A stretch of DNA of 64,000 nt. Origin: Candidatus Symbiopectobacterium sp. NZEC151 (GTDB lineage Bacteria > Pseudomonadota > Gammaproteobacteria > Enterobacterales > Enterobacteriaceae). Positions 27,794-36,135 of the stretch are shown in pieces. Below the pieces are notes generated by a model. It did no database searches. It saw nothing but the letters and a program-made list of their open reading frames with translations, and was not told the origin of the DNA. The first letter of the stretch is position 1; every line of letters begins with the position of its first letter. The stretch is taken from NCBI RefSeq assembly GCF_025962655.1, contig NZ_JAGFPE010000001.1, positions 1,178,001-1,242,000 on the forward strand, in the 5' to 3' direction. A program made the position numbers and the translations under genes.

Positions 27794-28477
27794 GTGAATT
27801 ATCCAATAGGGCAAATCAACCACAGTTATCTGGGTTCCAGTGTGTACACCATGCTGCGCGAAGCGCTGATTATGGGGCGGCTAAAACCGGACGATCGGCT
27901 GCGCATTCGCGAACTGGCTGCGCAAGTTGGCACCAGCGTCACTCCGGTGCGCGATGCCATCCTGCAACTCGCCAAAGAGCAGGCGCTGATTCTGAAAACG
28001 CCGCGCGATATCCGCGTACCGCAGCTCACCAGCGCGCAGTTTATTGAGATTCGCACCTTGCGCGTATCGCTGGAAGGCAGCGGCGCGCTGCACGCCGCCG
28101 CGCTGATGACGCCGGGTAAGCTTGCCGAATTGGATGCCAATATCACGCAAAACCTTCAGGCCATAGACGATAACGATTTGAGCGCGGCGCTGCGTCTCAA
28201 CAGTGAGTTTCACCTGATGTTGGCGCAGATGGCTGACATGCCGCTGCTCAGCCAGTTTATCGGCAGCCTGTGGATGCGCACTGGCCCGCTGATTGCCCAG
28301 GCCTATGCCCATTTTTCCCATCAGATGGCGATTGAGCACCATCAAGAGGTGGTGGCAGCCCTGCGCAAACAGGACGGAACCGCCGCACAGCACGCCATTG
28401 CGCAGGATATTCTCGATGGCAGCGATACCATGCTGGCGTTCATTGAGCACGCGGAAGAGAATCTGTCGCAAGCGTAG
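27794..28477 (+). CDS. GntR-family regulator, FCD (FadR/VanR) subgroup
   Basis: A 227-residue regulator with an N-terminal winged helix (about 10-75, with LKPDDRLRIRELAAQVGTSV and TPVRDAILQLAKEQAL) and an all-helical FCD effector domain (about 85-215). The FCD domain has the metal/ligand-type residues LRLNSEFHLMLAQMAD and a His in SHQMAIEHHQEVVAAL. The GTG start is chosen because GGGGTGA lies just upstream and the helix-turn-helix is then complete. It lies 135 bp upstream of a six-gene operon on the same strand and may control it. The palindrome at 27725-27736 suggests autoregulation and a wider regulon. The effector is unknown. Confidence 0.88.
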   Translation: MNYPIGQINHSYLGSSVYTMLREALIMGRLKPDDRLRIRELAAQVGTSVTPVRDAILQLAKEQALILKTPRDIRVPQLTSAQFIEIRTLRVSLEGSGALHAAALMTPGKLAELDANITQNLQAIDDNDLSAALRLNSEFHLMLAQMADMPLLSQFIGSLWMRTGPLIAQAYAHFSHQMAIEHHQEVVAALRKQDGTAAQHAIAQDILDGSDTMLAFIEHAEENLSQA

Positions 28478-28560
28478 TTCCCCTCATAAGCAAATGCGAT
28501 TAAAGCATTTAAATATCACATGATCAGCCTGCAATAATGCGAATTAATAATTATTCGCCA

Positions 28561-28587
28561 CGTACCGCCCTGCTGCACGGCGGTACG
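28561..28587. promoter_or_regulatory. Inverted repeat in the leader of the FAD oxidoreductase operon
   Basis: CGTACCGCC (28561-28569) and GGCGGTACG (28579-28587) form a perfect 9-bp inverted repeat with a 9-nt spacer, 25 bp before the start codon at 28613. It could be an operator or an mRNA hairpin close to the ribosome-binding region. There is no T run, so it is not a standard terminator. Confidence 0.45.
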
Positions 28588-28612
28588 AATTTACACCAGG
28601 TATCGCACGATC

Positions 28613-30064
28613 ATGACATTCCCAGAACTTCCGCTTTCTCACCTGGCACAACGCCTGAGTGCCGATCTGGCACTGTTGGAATTACCCGCACGCCCCTGGT
28701 TGAAAGAGAGCGCTCCCGATTTCGATGTGATTATCGTCGGTGCCGGGCTGTGCGGTTTGACCGCCGCCGCCGCGCTAACCCTGGCGGGCGTAACCCGCAT
28801 TCTGTGCCTGGATAAAGCCCCCGCCGGACAGGAAGGCCCATGGATCACCTCCGCGCGCATGAACGATCTGCGCACGCGTAAAGAAGCGGCGGGACCGGCG
28901 CTCGGCATTCCCTCCCTCACCTTCCGCGCCTGGTATGAAGCGCAATATGGCGCGTCGGCCTATCAGGCCATGTCGCGCATCCCGCGCGCACTGTGGATGG
29001 CCTACCTGACGTGGTATCGCGCGGTGCTGAATCTGCCGGTGCGTAACCAGGCGCAAGTGACACGGGTCGAGCCGGGCCAACGGGGCTGGGTTGAAGTGGA
29101 TATCGCGACGGCGCAAGGAAAGCAGCAACTGCGTGCCCGGCGCGTCGTGTTGGCGACCGGCATTGATGGGCTTGGCGGACCAGCATTACCCGCGGTGGCC
29201 CGGCAGATACCGGCGCATTACATCGCCCACAGCGCAGACATCATCCATCCCGACCAGGTTGCTGGAAAGCGCGTGGCAGTAGTCGGTTCCGGTGCGTCGG
29301 CAATGGACAATGCCGCCTTTGCTCTGGAAAACGGGGCCGAACGGGTCGACATCTTCTATCGTCGTCCCACGCTGCCGCGCATTGATAAATTTACCGGTAT
29401 CGGCCATCAGGGACTGACGCTAGGGTATGTCCATCTGCCCGATGAAACCAAATGGCAGTTGATGCTGGCAGGAGAGCAAGCCCAAATCCCGCCGCCGCGT
29501 CACAGCGTGCAGCGCGTAACGCAGCATGCCAACGTGGCCTTCCACCGTGCCAGCCCGCTGATCTCACTGTGGGAGCAGGATAAGGCAGTGACGCTGCAAA
29601 CGCCGCACGGCCATTTCCACGCTGACTTTATTATTTTTGCCACCGGCTTTCAGGTGGATTTTCAGGCTCGCCCTGAATTTGCCTCATTCGCCCACGCGGT
29701 GTGCCAGTGGCGCGATCGTTATCACCCGGCCGCTGACCAGCAACATGACGGATTAGCCTCTGCGCCTTATCTGGGTGAACACTTTGAATTATTGCCCAAA
29801 CCGGGCGCAGACGCCGAACAGGCAGCGATATCGACCCTCTACTGTTTCGCGTTCCCGGCGGTGCTGAGTCACGGCAAATTAACCAGTGGTATTCCCTCGA
29901 TCGCCGAAGGTGCCCAACGCTTAACCCGCGGCATTGTCAGTTCACTGTTACACGAAGACCGCGCCGAACTGCTTGCCCGTTTTCAGGCTTACGACACGCC
30001 GGAACTGCTCGGCGATGAGTGGCAAGAAGCCGACAATTTCAGCGCGCTGCCGCTCACACCATAG
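28613..30064 (+). CDS. FAD/NAD(P)-dependent oxidoreductase, flavin monooxygenase-like (copy 1)
   Basis: A 483-residue flavoprotein with two Rossmann motifs: FAD-binding GAGLCGLTAAAAL (about 42) followed by LDKAPAGQEGPW, and NAD(P)-binding VAVVGSGASAMDNAA (about 224). Conserved ATG motifs appear in VVLATGIDG and IIFATGFQV. It resembles class B flavin monooxygenases but the classic FxGxxxHxxxW/Y fingerprint is not seen, so oxygenase activity is uncertain. It is clearly paralogous to the protein encoded at 36119-37564, sharing the N-terminal layout (LLELPA-PW, AGQEGPW, FRAWY, DIPRINKFTGI-type text). First gene of a compact operon with an M19 homologue and a polyamine-type ABC importer, so it may oxidise the imported substrate. 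Confidence 0.78.
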   Translation: MTFPELPLSHLAQRLSADLALLELPARPWLKESAPDFDVIIVGAGLCGLTAAAALTLAGVTRILCLDKAPAGQEGPWITSARMNDLRTRKEAAGPALGIPSLTFRAWYEAQYGASAYQAMSRIPRALWMAYLTWYRAVLNLPVRNQAQVTRVEPGQRGWVEVDIATAQGKQQLRARRVVLATGIDGLGGPALPAVARQIPAHYIAHSADIIHPDQVAGKRVAVVGSGASAMDNAAFALENGAERVDIFYRRPTLPRIDKFTGIGHQGLTLGYVHLPDETKWQLMLAGEQAQIPPPRHSVQRVTQHANVAFHRASPLISLWEQDKAVTLQTPHGHFHADFIIFATGFQVDFQARPEFASFAHAVCQWRDRYHPAADQQHDGLASAPYLGEHFELLPKPGADAEQAAISTLYCFAFPAVLSHGKLTSGIPSIAEGAQRLTRGIVSSLLHEDRAELLARFQAYDTPELLGDEWQEADNFSALPLTP

Positions 30065-30081
30065 CCAACCAGGGAGTCACT

Positions 30082-31116
30082 ATGTCCAGCGAAAAAGAGA
30101 CGTTGCACCAACAATCCATCGTGATTGATGGCCTGCAAACCTGCGACTGGAGTCGCGCCATATTTGAAGAAATGCGCGATGGCGGCATTACTGCCGTTAA
30201 CTGCGCCTCCCTGCTGTGGGAAAACTTCCGGGAAGGCATCGATTATGCCTCGCAATGGCGACGGTTTTGGCGCGAAAACGATGACCTGATTCGACCGGTG
30301 CGCACGCTGGCTGATATCCATGCCGCCAAAGCGGAGCAGCGGACCGGGATTATCCTCGGTTGGCAAAACACCTCCCCGCTGGAAGACAAACTGGAATACG
30401 TCGAGATATTCAAAGACCTCGGCGTCGGGGTGATGCAGTTAACCTATAACACCCAAAACTACTCGGGTGCCGGCTATCTGGAAACCCGTGACAGCGGGTT
30501 AACCGGGTTTGGGTACGAAGTGCTGGCGGAGATGAACCGCGTCGGCGTGCTGTGTGACCTCAGCCACGTGGGCGATCGCACCAGTGCCGATGTTATTGCG
30601 GCATCCCGCGCGCCGGTGTGTATCTCTCATGTGTTACCCCGCGCGCTCAAAGACGTAAAACGCAATAAACCCGACGAGTTGCTGGTTGGCTGCGCACAGG
30701 GGGGCGGCATTATTGGTATCAGCCTGTTCTCCCCCGGTCTGGCGGCAGGCAATGATGCCACGGTCGAAGACTATCTGGATGCCATGAGCTATGTCATCGA
30801 TCTGGTCGGAGAAGACCACGTCGGTATCGGCACTGACTTTTCTCAGGATCGTCCGCGTCCGGGGCCCTGGTTACTGTGGGCCAATCGCGACAAGGGAACG
30901 GCACGCACATTAGCGCCCTTCGGGTCAGCAAAAATCAATAAACCACAGGGCATTGCACGCATTCGGGAGTTCCCCAACCTCACTAACCGGATGCTGGCGC
31001 GCGGATGGAGTGAAACGCGTGTGCGCAAACTGCTGGGAGAAAACTGGCTGCGGGTTTTGGGCGCCGCCTGGCAGCCCGGTGCGAGCGGGACACCCTCATT
31101 GCCATTACCACAATAA
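30082..31116 (+). CDS. Peptidase M19 (membrane/renal dipeptidase) homologue with missing metal ligands
   Basis: A 344-residue TIM-barrel protein of the M19 family. The C-terminal half keeps both conserved His (LCDLSHVGDRT and VCISHVLPRAL) and the Asp of GIGTDF. The N-terminal HxD metal motif of active dipeptidases (normally DGHNDLP-like) is replaced by IDGLQTCDW, and the bridging Glu region reads GWQNTSPLED. A standard binuclear zinc site therefore looks incomplete, so it may be a mononuclear enzyme with a different reaction or a binding protein. The start at 30082 follows GGGAG; an upstream in-frame start would overlap the preceding gene. It follows the FAD oxidoreductase by 17 bp and precedes the ABC genes. 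Confidence 0.8.
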   Translation: MSSEKETLHQQSIVIDGLQTCDWSRAIFEEMRDGGITAVNCASLLWENFREGIDYASQWRRFWRENDDLIRPVRTLADIHAAKAEQRTGIILGWQNTSPLEDKLEYVEIFKDLGVGVMQLTYNTQNYSGAGYLETRDSGLTGFGYEVLAEMNRVGVLCDLSHVGDRTSADVIAASRAPVCISHVLPRALKDVKRNKPDELLVGCAQGGGIIGISLFSPGLAAGNDATVEDYLDAMSYVIDLVGEDHVGIGTDFSQDRPRPGPWLLWANRDKGTARTLAPFGSAKINKPQGIARIREFPNLTNRMLARGWSETRVRKLLGENWLRVLGAAWQPGASGTPSLPLPQ

Positions 31117-31157
31117 TAACCACCACAATAACAACCATAATCACCAGGAGATTCACC

Positions 31158-32201
31158 ATGTCTGCTACTACAGGTTTGCATCGCAGCATCCTCGCACTCA
31201 CGCTGTTGCCGCTGTTTGCACAGGCGGCCCCCACTACCGTTAACGTGGTGGGGTTTTCCGGCGTGTTTGCGGACAACTACCAGAAACTGGTTATCGCCCC
31301 CTTCGAGGCACAGCACCCGGATATCAAGATCAACTACCAGCAAAGCAAGAACTCCGCTGAATCGCTGGCGTTATTGACCTTGCAGCGTAACGATCCCCAT
31401 GTGGATGTGGCGCTGCTGGATATTTCCGTTGCCATCCGTGCCAATACCCAGGATTTGTTTGCGCCACTGGATAACGACGCGGTCAAAAACCTGAGTGCCC
31501 AGCCCGATTGGGCGGTTATCAGCGGTCAACGCTCCGTCGCCTTTTCACAGGATAATCTCGCCATTCTGTATAACACCGATCGGGTCAAGCAACCGCCTAC
31601 CAGTTGGAACGATCTGACCGATACAAAATACAAAGGGCGCATCGCGGCGCCGTTAGCGGACACCCGTGGCGTCACGTTATTGCCGATTCTGACCCGATTA
31701 AAAGGCGGTGACTACAAGCAGGATATCGAACCGGGCTTTACCGTGCTGAAGGCCATCGCCCCGAACGTCGCCACCTGGGATCCCGCACCGGACTGCTACG
31801 CGGTGGTACAAAGTGGTGAAGTGGATCTGGCTATCTGCTGGAACGGGCGTGCGCAGTATCTGCATGATAAGCAGGGGGGAAAAATCGGTATTGCGCTACC
31901 GCGTGAAGGCAGCATCGGCCAGATCAATACCATCAGTCTGGTAAAAGGCTCCAAACAGGCCAGCGCAGCGCAGCAATTTATTGACTACGCGCTCAGCGCC
32001 GAGGCGCAGCGTACCTTCGCCGAGCAAAGCTTCTATGGGCCCGTCAACACCCAAGTGACGTTGAGCGCACCGGCGGCGGCGCGTATTTATGGCAGTAAAG
32101 AGGCACAGCAGGCGCAATGGGCGCTCGACTGGCCTTGGGTTGCAGAACGCTACGCGCCGTGGATCCAGAAGATTCGTCGCGATGTGATCGCGCTGCATTG
32201 A
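31158..32201 (+). CDS. Periplasmic binding protein, spermidine/putrescine (PotD)-type
   Basis: A 347-residue secreted solute-binding protein with a signal peptide (about 1-23, ending FAQA). It has the type II periplasmic fold typical of PotD/iron/thiamine binders: an N-terminal VNVVGFSGVF strand, DVALLDISVAI, the hinge segment DNLAILYNTDRVKQPPTSWNDL, and WNGRAQYL in the C-lobe. PotD-type proteins bind polyamines with several acidic/aromatic residues, but family members also bind 2-aminoethylphosphonate, opines and amino acids, so the ligand is open. Separated by 41 bp from the M19 gene; the spacer contains imperfect ACCAC/AATAA repeats. Confidence 0.85.
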   Translation: MSATTGLHRSILALTLLPLFAQAAPTTVNVVGFSGVFADNYQKLVIAPFEAQHPDIKINYQQSKNSAESLALLTLQRNDPHVDVALLDISVAIRANTQDLFAPLDNDAVKNLSAQPDWAVISGQRSVAFSQDNLAILYNTDRVKQPPTSWNDLTDTKYKGRIAAPLADTRGVTLLPILTRLKGGDYKQDIEPGFTVLKAIAPNVATWDPAPDCYAVVQSGEVDLAICWNGRAQYLHDKQGGKIGIALPREGSIGQINTISLVKGSKQASAAQQFIDYALSAEAQRTFAEQSFYGPVNTQVTLSAPAAARIYGSKEAQQAQWALDWPWVAERYAPWIQKIRRDVIALH

Positions 32202-32252
32202 TGGCGGGCACGCCACGATTACCCCTGTTATCGCTGAAGAGATAGACGCCGT

Positions 32253-33326
32253 ATGTCCGATGTTCACCTTTCCGTCAACCAATTGGCGAAATCCTATCCG
32301 GGGGCTCCGGCCCCCGCCGTTGATGACGTCAGCCTGCACGTGCCGCGCGGCGAAATGCTGGCGCTCCTCGGCCCGTCGGGCTGTGGCAAAACCACCCTGC
32401 TGCGGATGATAGCGGGTTTGATCGCCCCCACAGCGGGCAGTATTCAGCTTAATGGCCGGGACATTTCGGCCATTCCCGTGCATCAGCGCAACATGGGCAT
32501 GGTGTTTCAAGCCTATGCGTTATTTCCCCACCTGAGCGTGGCGCAAAACATCGCCTTCGGGCTCGAGATGCGGGGCATCAAACGCGCCGAGCGCGCCAAA
32601 CGGGTACAGCAGGCACTGGCCTTGGTTAAACTTGGCGGATTAGGCGATCGCCGCGTCAGCCAGCTCTCTGGCGGGCAGCAGCAACGCGCAGCCATCGCCC
32701 GTTCGTTGGTGATTGAGCCAGAGCTCCTGCTGTTTGATGAGCCGCTGTCTAATCTGGATGCCAAACTGCGTGATGAAATGCGTGATGAAATCCGCGATCT
32801 CCAGCGCCGAACCGGAATCACCGCACTGTTCGTCACGCACGATCAGGATGAAGCGCTGTCGATGGCCGATCGTATTGCCGTGATGTCGCACGGAAAACTT
32901 GAGCAGATCGGCACCCCGGATGCCATTTTTGATCAACCGGAAACCGAGTTCGTGGCGCGTTTTATCGGCAACGGTAATTTCTTTGACGCCACGGTACTCC
33001 AGCCCCACCGGGTCCACATCGAAGGTCTGGGGGAACTGCACCTCGCAGATGCGTTGACGCCCGGCAGCCGGGTGCGCCTGTTAATTCGCCCGCACCGCCT
33101 GCGCTGCGTATCTCCCGGCGTTCCGTCACCGATCAACACGTTTTCTGGCCGTGTCACGCAGCGTGTTTATCGTGGGCAGCACCACACCCTCAGCGTGCAG
33201 GTCGGCCCGCACCACCTACTCGCCGATCTGCCTACCCAGACGGGTATCACTTCAGCACTCGGCGACAGCCTGATGCTGACGGTAGCACCCGCCGATATCA
33301 CCTGGGTCGGGAGGCACACGCCATGA
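32253..33326 (+). CDS. PotA-type ABC transporter ATPase
   Basis: A 357-residue importer ATPase. Walker [10 protein letters not shown] (about 43), Q-loop [17 protein letters not shown], signature LSGGQQQR, Walker [13 protein letters not shown], switch [15 protein letters not shown], and a C-terminal TOBE domain from about residue 270 ([11 protein letters not shown]). Closest in type to spermidine/putrescine and iron/2-aminoethylphosphonate systems. Located 51 bp after the binding-protein gene and overlapping the following permease by 4 bp, so co-translated. Confidence 0.9.
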   Translation: MSDVHLSVNQLAKSYPGAPAPAVDDVSLHVPRGEMLALLGPSGCGKTTLLRMIAGLIAPTAGSIQLNGRDISAIPVHQRNMGMVFQAYALFPHLSVAQNIAFGLEMRGIKRAERAKRVQQALALVKLGGLGDRRVSQLSGGQQQRAAIARSLVIEPELLLFDEPLSNLDAKLRDEMRDEIRDLQRRTGITALFVTHDQDEALSMADRIAVMSHGKLEQIGTPDAIFDQPETEFVARFIGNGNFFDATVLQPHRVHIEGLGELHLADALTPGSRVRLLIRPHRLRCVSPGVPSPINTFSGRVTQRVYRGQHHTLSVQVGPHHLLADLPTQTGITSALGDSLMLTVAPADITWVGRHTP

Positions 33327-34189
33327 CCGTAACGCGCCCAACCACACGACGCTCACGATTGCTACTGCTGGCGTTGCTGCTGCCAAGCTTGCTGACACTG
33401 GGGGTGACCTTTGCCGCCCCGTTGGCGTGGTTGATCCGTGCCTCCTTCAGCCCCATCGGCAGCCTGATCGCCCCCTCTGCGCCCTGGAGCACCAGCGCCT
33501 ATGCCGCCGTGCTGTTCGATCCCTTTTACTGGCGCGTGGCTGGCAATACCTTATGGCTGGGGCTGATGGTCAGTCTGCCCGCCGTCGTACTCGCCTACCC
33601 GATCGCCCTGTTCCTGCACCGCAGCACCAGCCGCTGGAAAGGCGTACTGACTGCATTAGCCATCGCCCCGCTGCTGACCTCCTCCGTGGTGCGCACCTAC
33701 GGCTGGATGGTGCTGTTAGGCGACCGCGGGGTAATCAATGCGACGCTACAGGCGTTATCACTGACAGCAACGCCCTGGCGTCTGAGTAACAATACGCTCG
33801 GCGCGACCCTTGCGTTGATTGAAATCCTGATGCCCTACGCCATTCTCGCCATGCTGAGCGGTTTCGGACGGCTTAATCAGCAACTGGAAGAAGCCGCGCA
33901 GATGCTGGGTGCCGCACGCTGGCGCGTGTTTTTACGCATCACGCTGCCGCTCAGTTTGCCGGGGGTATTAACCGCCGCACTGCTGGTTTTCGTGTTGGCC
34001 ATCTCGGCGTTTGTCACCCCGCGCCTGATGGGTGGTGGACGGGTGTTTGTGCTGGGTACCGAAATTTTCAGCGAAGCGACCGTGACCCTCAACTGGCCGC
34101 TGGCAGCGGCACTTTCCGTACTGTTGCTGGTGTTGTTCAGTAGCATTATTGTGCTTTATCAACGTGCCTTACGGGCACTGGAACAGTGA
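33323..34189 (+). CDS. ABC permease, PotB-type
   Basis: A 288-residue inner-membrane permease with six predicted transmembrane segments and the EAA coupling loop in LEEAAQMLGAARWRVFLRITLPLSLPG (about 190-215). It is the first of two permeases in this importer. Start overlaps the ATPase stop (ATGA). PotB-family length is typically 275-300. Confidence 0.9.
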   Translation: MTVTRPTTRRSRLLLLALLLPSLLTLGVTFAAPLAWLIRASFSPIGSLIAPSAPWSTSAYAAVLFDPFYWRVAGNTLWLGLMVSLPAVVLAYPIALFLHRSTSRWKGVLTALAIAPLLTSSVVRTYGWMVLLGDRGVINATLQALSLTATPWRLSNNTLGATLALIEILMPYAILAMLSGFGRLNQQLEEAAQMLGAARWRVFLRITLPLSLPGVLTAALLVFVLAISAFVTPRLMGGGRVFVLGTEIFSEATVTLNWPLAAALSVLLLVLFSSIIVLYQRALRALEQ

Positions 34190-34196
34190 GACCACC

Positions 34197-34994
34197 ATGA
34201 TATCTCGCGCTTGGCAGCCAGGCACTCTCGCCTGGCACAGCTTTATCTTTCTACTTTATCTTTTTCTGCTGGCACCGATTATCATCGTGTTTATTATTTC
34301 ATTCGACACGCGCCAGTATCTTGCCTTCCCACCCGCTGAGCTGTCGCTGGGCTCGTATATCAAGGTGCTGCATAATCCGGTGTTTATTGCCGCGTTTGGG
34401 CGCAGCCTGACGCTGGGGATTTCCGTGGGTGTTGGGGCCATTGTGGTGGGTGTACTGCTGGCTTTCGCCCTGACGCGCTTTCAGTTTCGCGGCCGATCTG
34501 TTATCGCCTTTCTGGCCGTGGCACCGTTTTTGGTACCGCATATCGTATTGGCCGTCGGGCTGATGTTGGTATTGGCACCGCTTGGTCTGCTTGATACTTA
34601 TACCGGTATTGCTGTGGCGCACCTGGGCATTACGCTGCCCTATACGGTCAGAACCGTGACCATGAGCCTGCTCGCCGTCGATCCGCGCATTGAAGAGGCG
34701 GCGCGTATCCACGGCGCATCGCCCTGGCAGGTGTTTCATCGCATCACGCTGCCGCTGATTCGTCCGGGTGTTCTGGCGGGTGGCGCAATCGCCTTTTTGA
34801 TCTCCTTCGATGAGGCCACCCTGTCGCTGTTTCTGGTCTCCACCCGCGCCTCCACCTTGCCGACCGAGATTTACCGTTATCTTGAATACGCCACTGACCC
34901 ACAGATAGCCGCGCTGTCGGTTATTTTGATCCTGATATCCCTTGCGGTGGTGGTGGTGTTGGAGCGGCTGATCGGGCTACGCAAGGCGTTGTAA
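34197..34994 (+). CDS. ABC permease, PotC-type
   Basis: A 265-residue second permease with six transmembrane segments and the EAA loop IEEAARIHGASPWQVFHRITLPLIRPG (about 160-185). The segment SFDEATLSLFLVS is characteristic of PotC-like proteins. The start at 34197 lies 8 bp after the PotB-type stop, behind GTGAGACC; a 16-codon in-frame extension overlapping the upstream gene is less likely. Last gene of the operon, followed by a strong hairpin. Confidence 0.9.
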   Translation: MISRAWQPGTLAWHSFIFLLYLFLLAPIIIVFIISFDTRQYLAFPPAELSLGSYIKVLHNPVFIAAFGRSLTLGISVGVGAIVVGVLLAFALTRFQFRGRSVIAFLAVAPFLVPHIVLAVGLMLVLAPLGLLDTYTGIAVAHLGITLPYTVRTVTMSLLAVDPRIEEAARIHGASPWQVFHRITLPLIRPGVLAGGAIAFLISFDEATLSLFLVSTRASTLPTEIYRYLEYATDPQIAALSVILILISLAVVVVLERLIGLRKAL

Positions 34995-34996
34995 GG

Positions 34997-35015
34997 TGCC
35001 GGGAATGTCCCGGCA
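34997..35015. terminator. Hairpin between converging operons
   Basis: TGCCGGGA (34997-35004) and TCCCGGCA (35008-35015) form a perfect 8-bp stem with loop ATG, exactly between the stops of two converging operons. There is no clear T run on either side, so termination may be weak or Rho-assisted. Confidence 0.5.
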
Positions 35016-35026
35016 TAGTGGCAGGG

Positions 35027-35617
35027 TTAGCGGCGCTGGGGATGACCGAGGGTGTGCATCAGGCGGTTGGCCCAGCCAAAGATCGCGGCGGAATGCATCA
35101 GATCGATAATGTCACCGTCGTTAAATCCCTGCTGGCGCAAGGCGGTGACATGATGAGGTTCAACCGCCACAGGGGTCTGTGACAGGGCACGGCAAAAATC
35201 GACCAGCGCCTGGGTTTTTTCATCGAAAGGCGCATCCAACCCGCGCGTGTATATCGCACTGATCACATCGTTACGCGCCGACAGCGCTTCATACCGCCGC
35301 GCGTGAACCGAAGCACAATAGGCGCAGCCGTTAACCGCAGAAGCCACCAGCGCACCCAGCTCTCGTTCGGCGCGACCTAATCCTCCCTCGCTGTACATAA
35401 TGGCGTTAAACAGCGTGGTGCGGGCCACATAAGAGTCAGGATCGTGTGCCAGGGTTCGCACATAGGGAGAAACCTGAGTGCTTGACGGCGTCACCTGCAT
35501 TGCGGCCCGTTGCGCGGGCGTGGCGTTATTCACATCCACTGGGGTCAGATAGGGCTGCCAGGTCAGGGGCAGCACGCGGACCTTTACCGCAGGTATCGTG
35601 GTTTTCCCAGGCTTCAT
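35027..35617 (-). CDS. AhpD-like alkylhydroperoxidase-domain protein
   Basis: A 196-residue protein with a carboxymuconolactone decarboxylase/AhpD fold. It has the redox motif NGCAYCASVHARRY (CxxC followed by His, about 103-112), preceded by the acidic region typical of the proton-relay residues. It resembles the peroxidase-related subfamily that I recall as 'Avi_7169' (TIGR04030), which travels with a second CMD protein as here. Likely role: a thiol peroxidase protecting from, or using, peroxides made by the neighbouring flavoenzyme. It overlaps the upstream CMD gene by 4 bp (ATGA). The subfamily name is from memory. Confidence 0.8.
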   Translation of the reverse strand: MKPGKTTIPAVKVRVLPLTWQPYLTPVDVNNATPAQRAAMQVTPSSTQVSPYVRTLAHDPDSYVARTTLFNAIMYSEGGLGRAERELGALVASAVNGCAYCASVHARRYEALSARNDVISAIYTRGLDAPFDEKTQALVDFCRALSQTPVAVEPHHVTALRQQGFNDGDIIDLMHSAAIFGWANRLMHTLGHPQRR

Positions 35618-36135
35618 TGTCCCTCACCCAGCGCTGACAACCCAGCCACAATGCGCGATTCAAAATTGATAAAGGCGATCAGTTCGGATAGCGCAATGAT
35701 TTGCGGCGTTGTCCACCCCGCCTGTTGTAAACGCCCAAGATCCTGCTGCGTGCTCATCGCGGGACTATTCGTGACGTTGTCACAATGATAAACCAACGCC
35801 TGAAAGGCTGCATCGTCGCCCTTGCCGTTTGCGCCCAGCCCCTGATGCGATTGCGAGGGCGGCAAATCATCCGCAAGCCGTTGGTAAAAGGCCACCTGCG
35901 CTGACACACCCAATGCGAGCGCCATACGTAAAGCGAGCACCACACGCAGCGCGGCCGATAATCCTTGATCGTCTTGCGGCGTCAACACGCTGCAACGACA
36001 GGCCTCCACGCCAGAAACATATTCCGGGCGTAACCGACGTAGCCTATCGCGCGGTGAGCCGGCATCAATGCCTGCCATCTGATTGATCAGGTCGTTTCCC
36101 GCTTCCTGCAAGGTGATATTACTGTGCATCAGCAT
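35614..36135 (-). CDS. CMD-domain protein without the CxxC motif
   Basis: A protein of about 173 residues with a helical carboxymuconolactone-decarboxylase-type fold. The C-terminal half AGWTTPQIIALSELIAFINFESRIVAGL matches the family's dimer helix. It lacks the CxxC-xxx-H redox motif of AhpD, having only CRC near residue 47, so it is probably not a peroxidase by itself. It resembles the 'Avi_7170' CMD family (TIGR04029, from memory), the usual partner of the AhpD-like protein next to it. The start overlaps the end of the FAD oxidoreductase gene; candidate ATGs at 36135 and 36129 are both possible, and I chose the one nearer to GGGAG. Confidence 0.7.
   Translation of the reverse strand: MLMHSNITLQEAGNDLINQMAGIDAGSPRDRLRRLRPEYVSGVEACRCSVLTPQDDQGLSAALRVVLALRMALALGVSAQVAFYQRLADDLPPSQSHQGLGANGKGDDAAFQALVYHCDNVTNSPAMSTQQDLGRLQQAGWTTPQIIALSELIAFINFESRIVAGLSALGEGQ

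Noticed and set aside
31117-31157. ACCAC/AATAA short repeats before the binding-protein gene, considered as a regulatory repeat
   Set aside because: Only a few imperfect units in 40 bp; this is compatible with simple low complexity around a ribosome-binding site.
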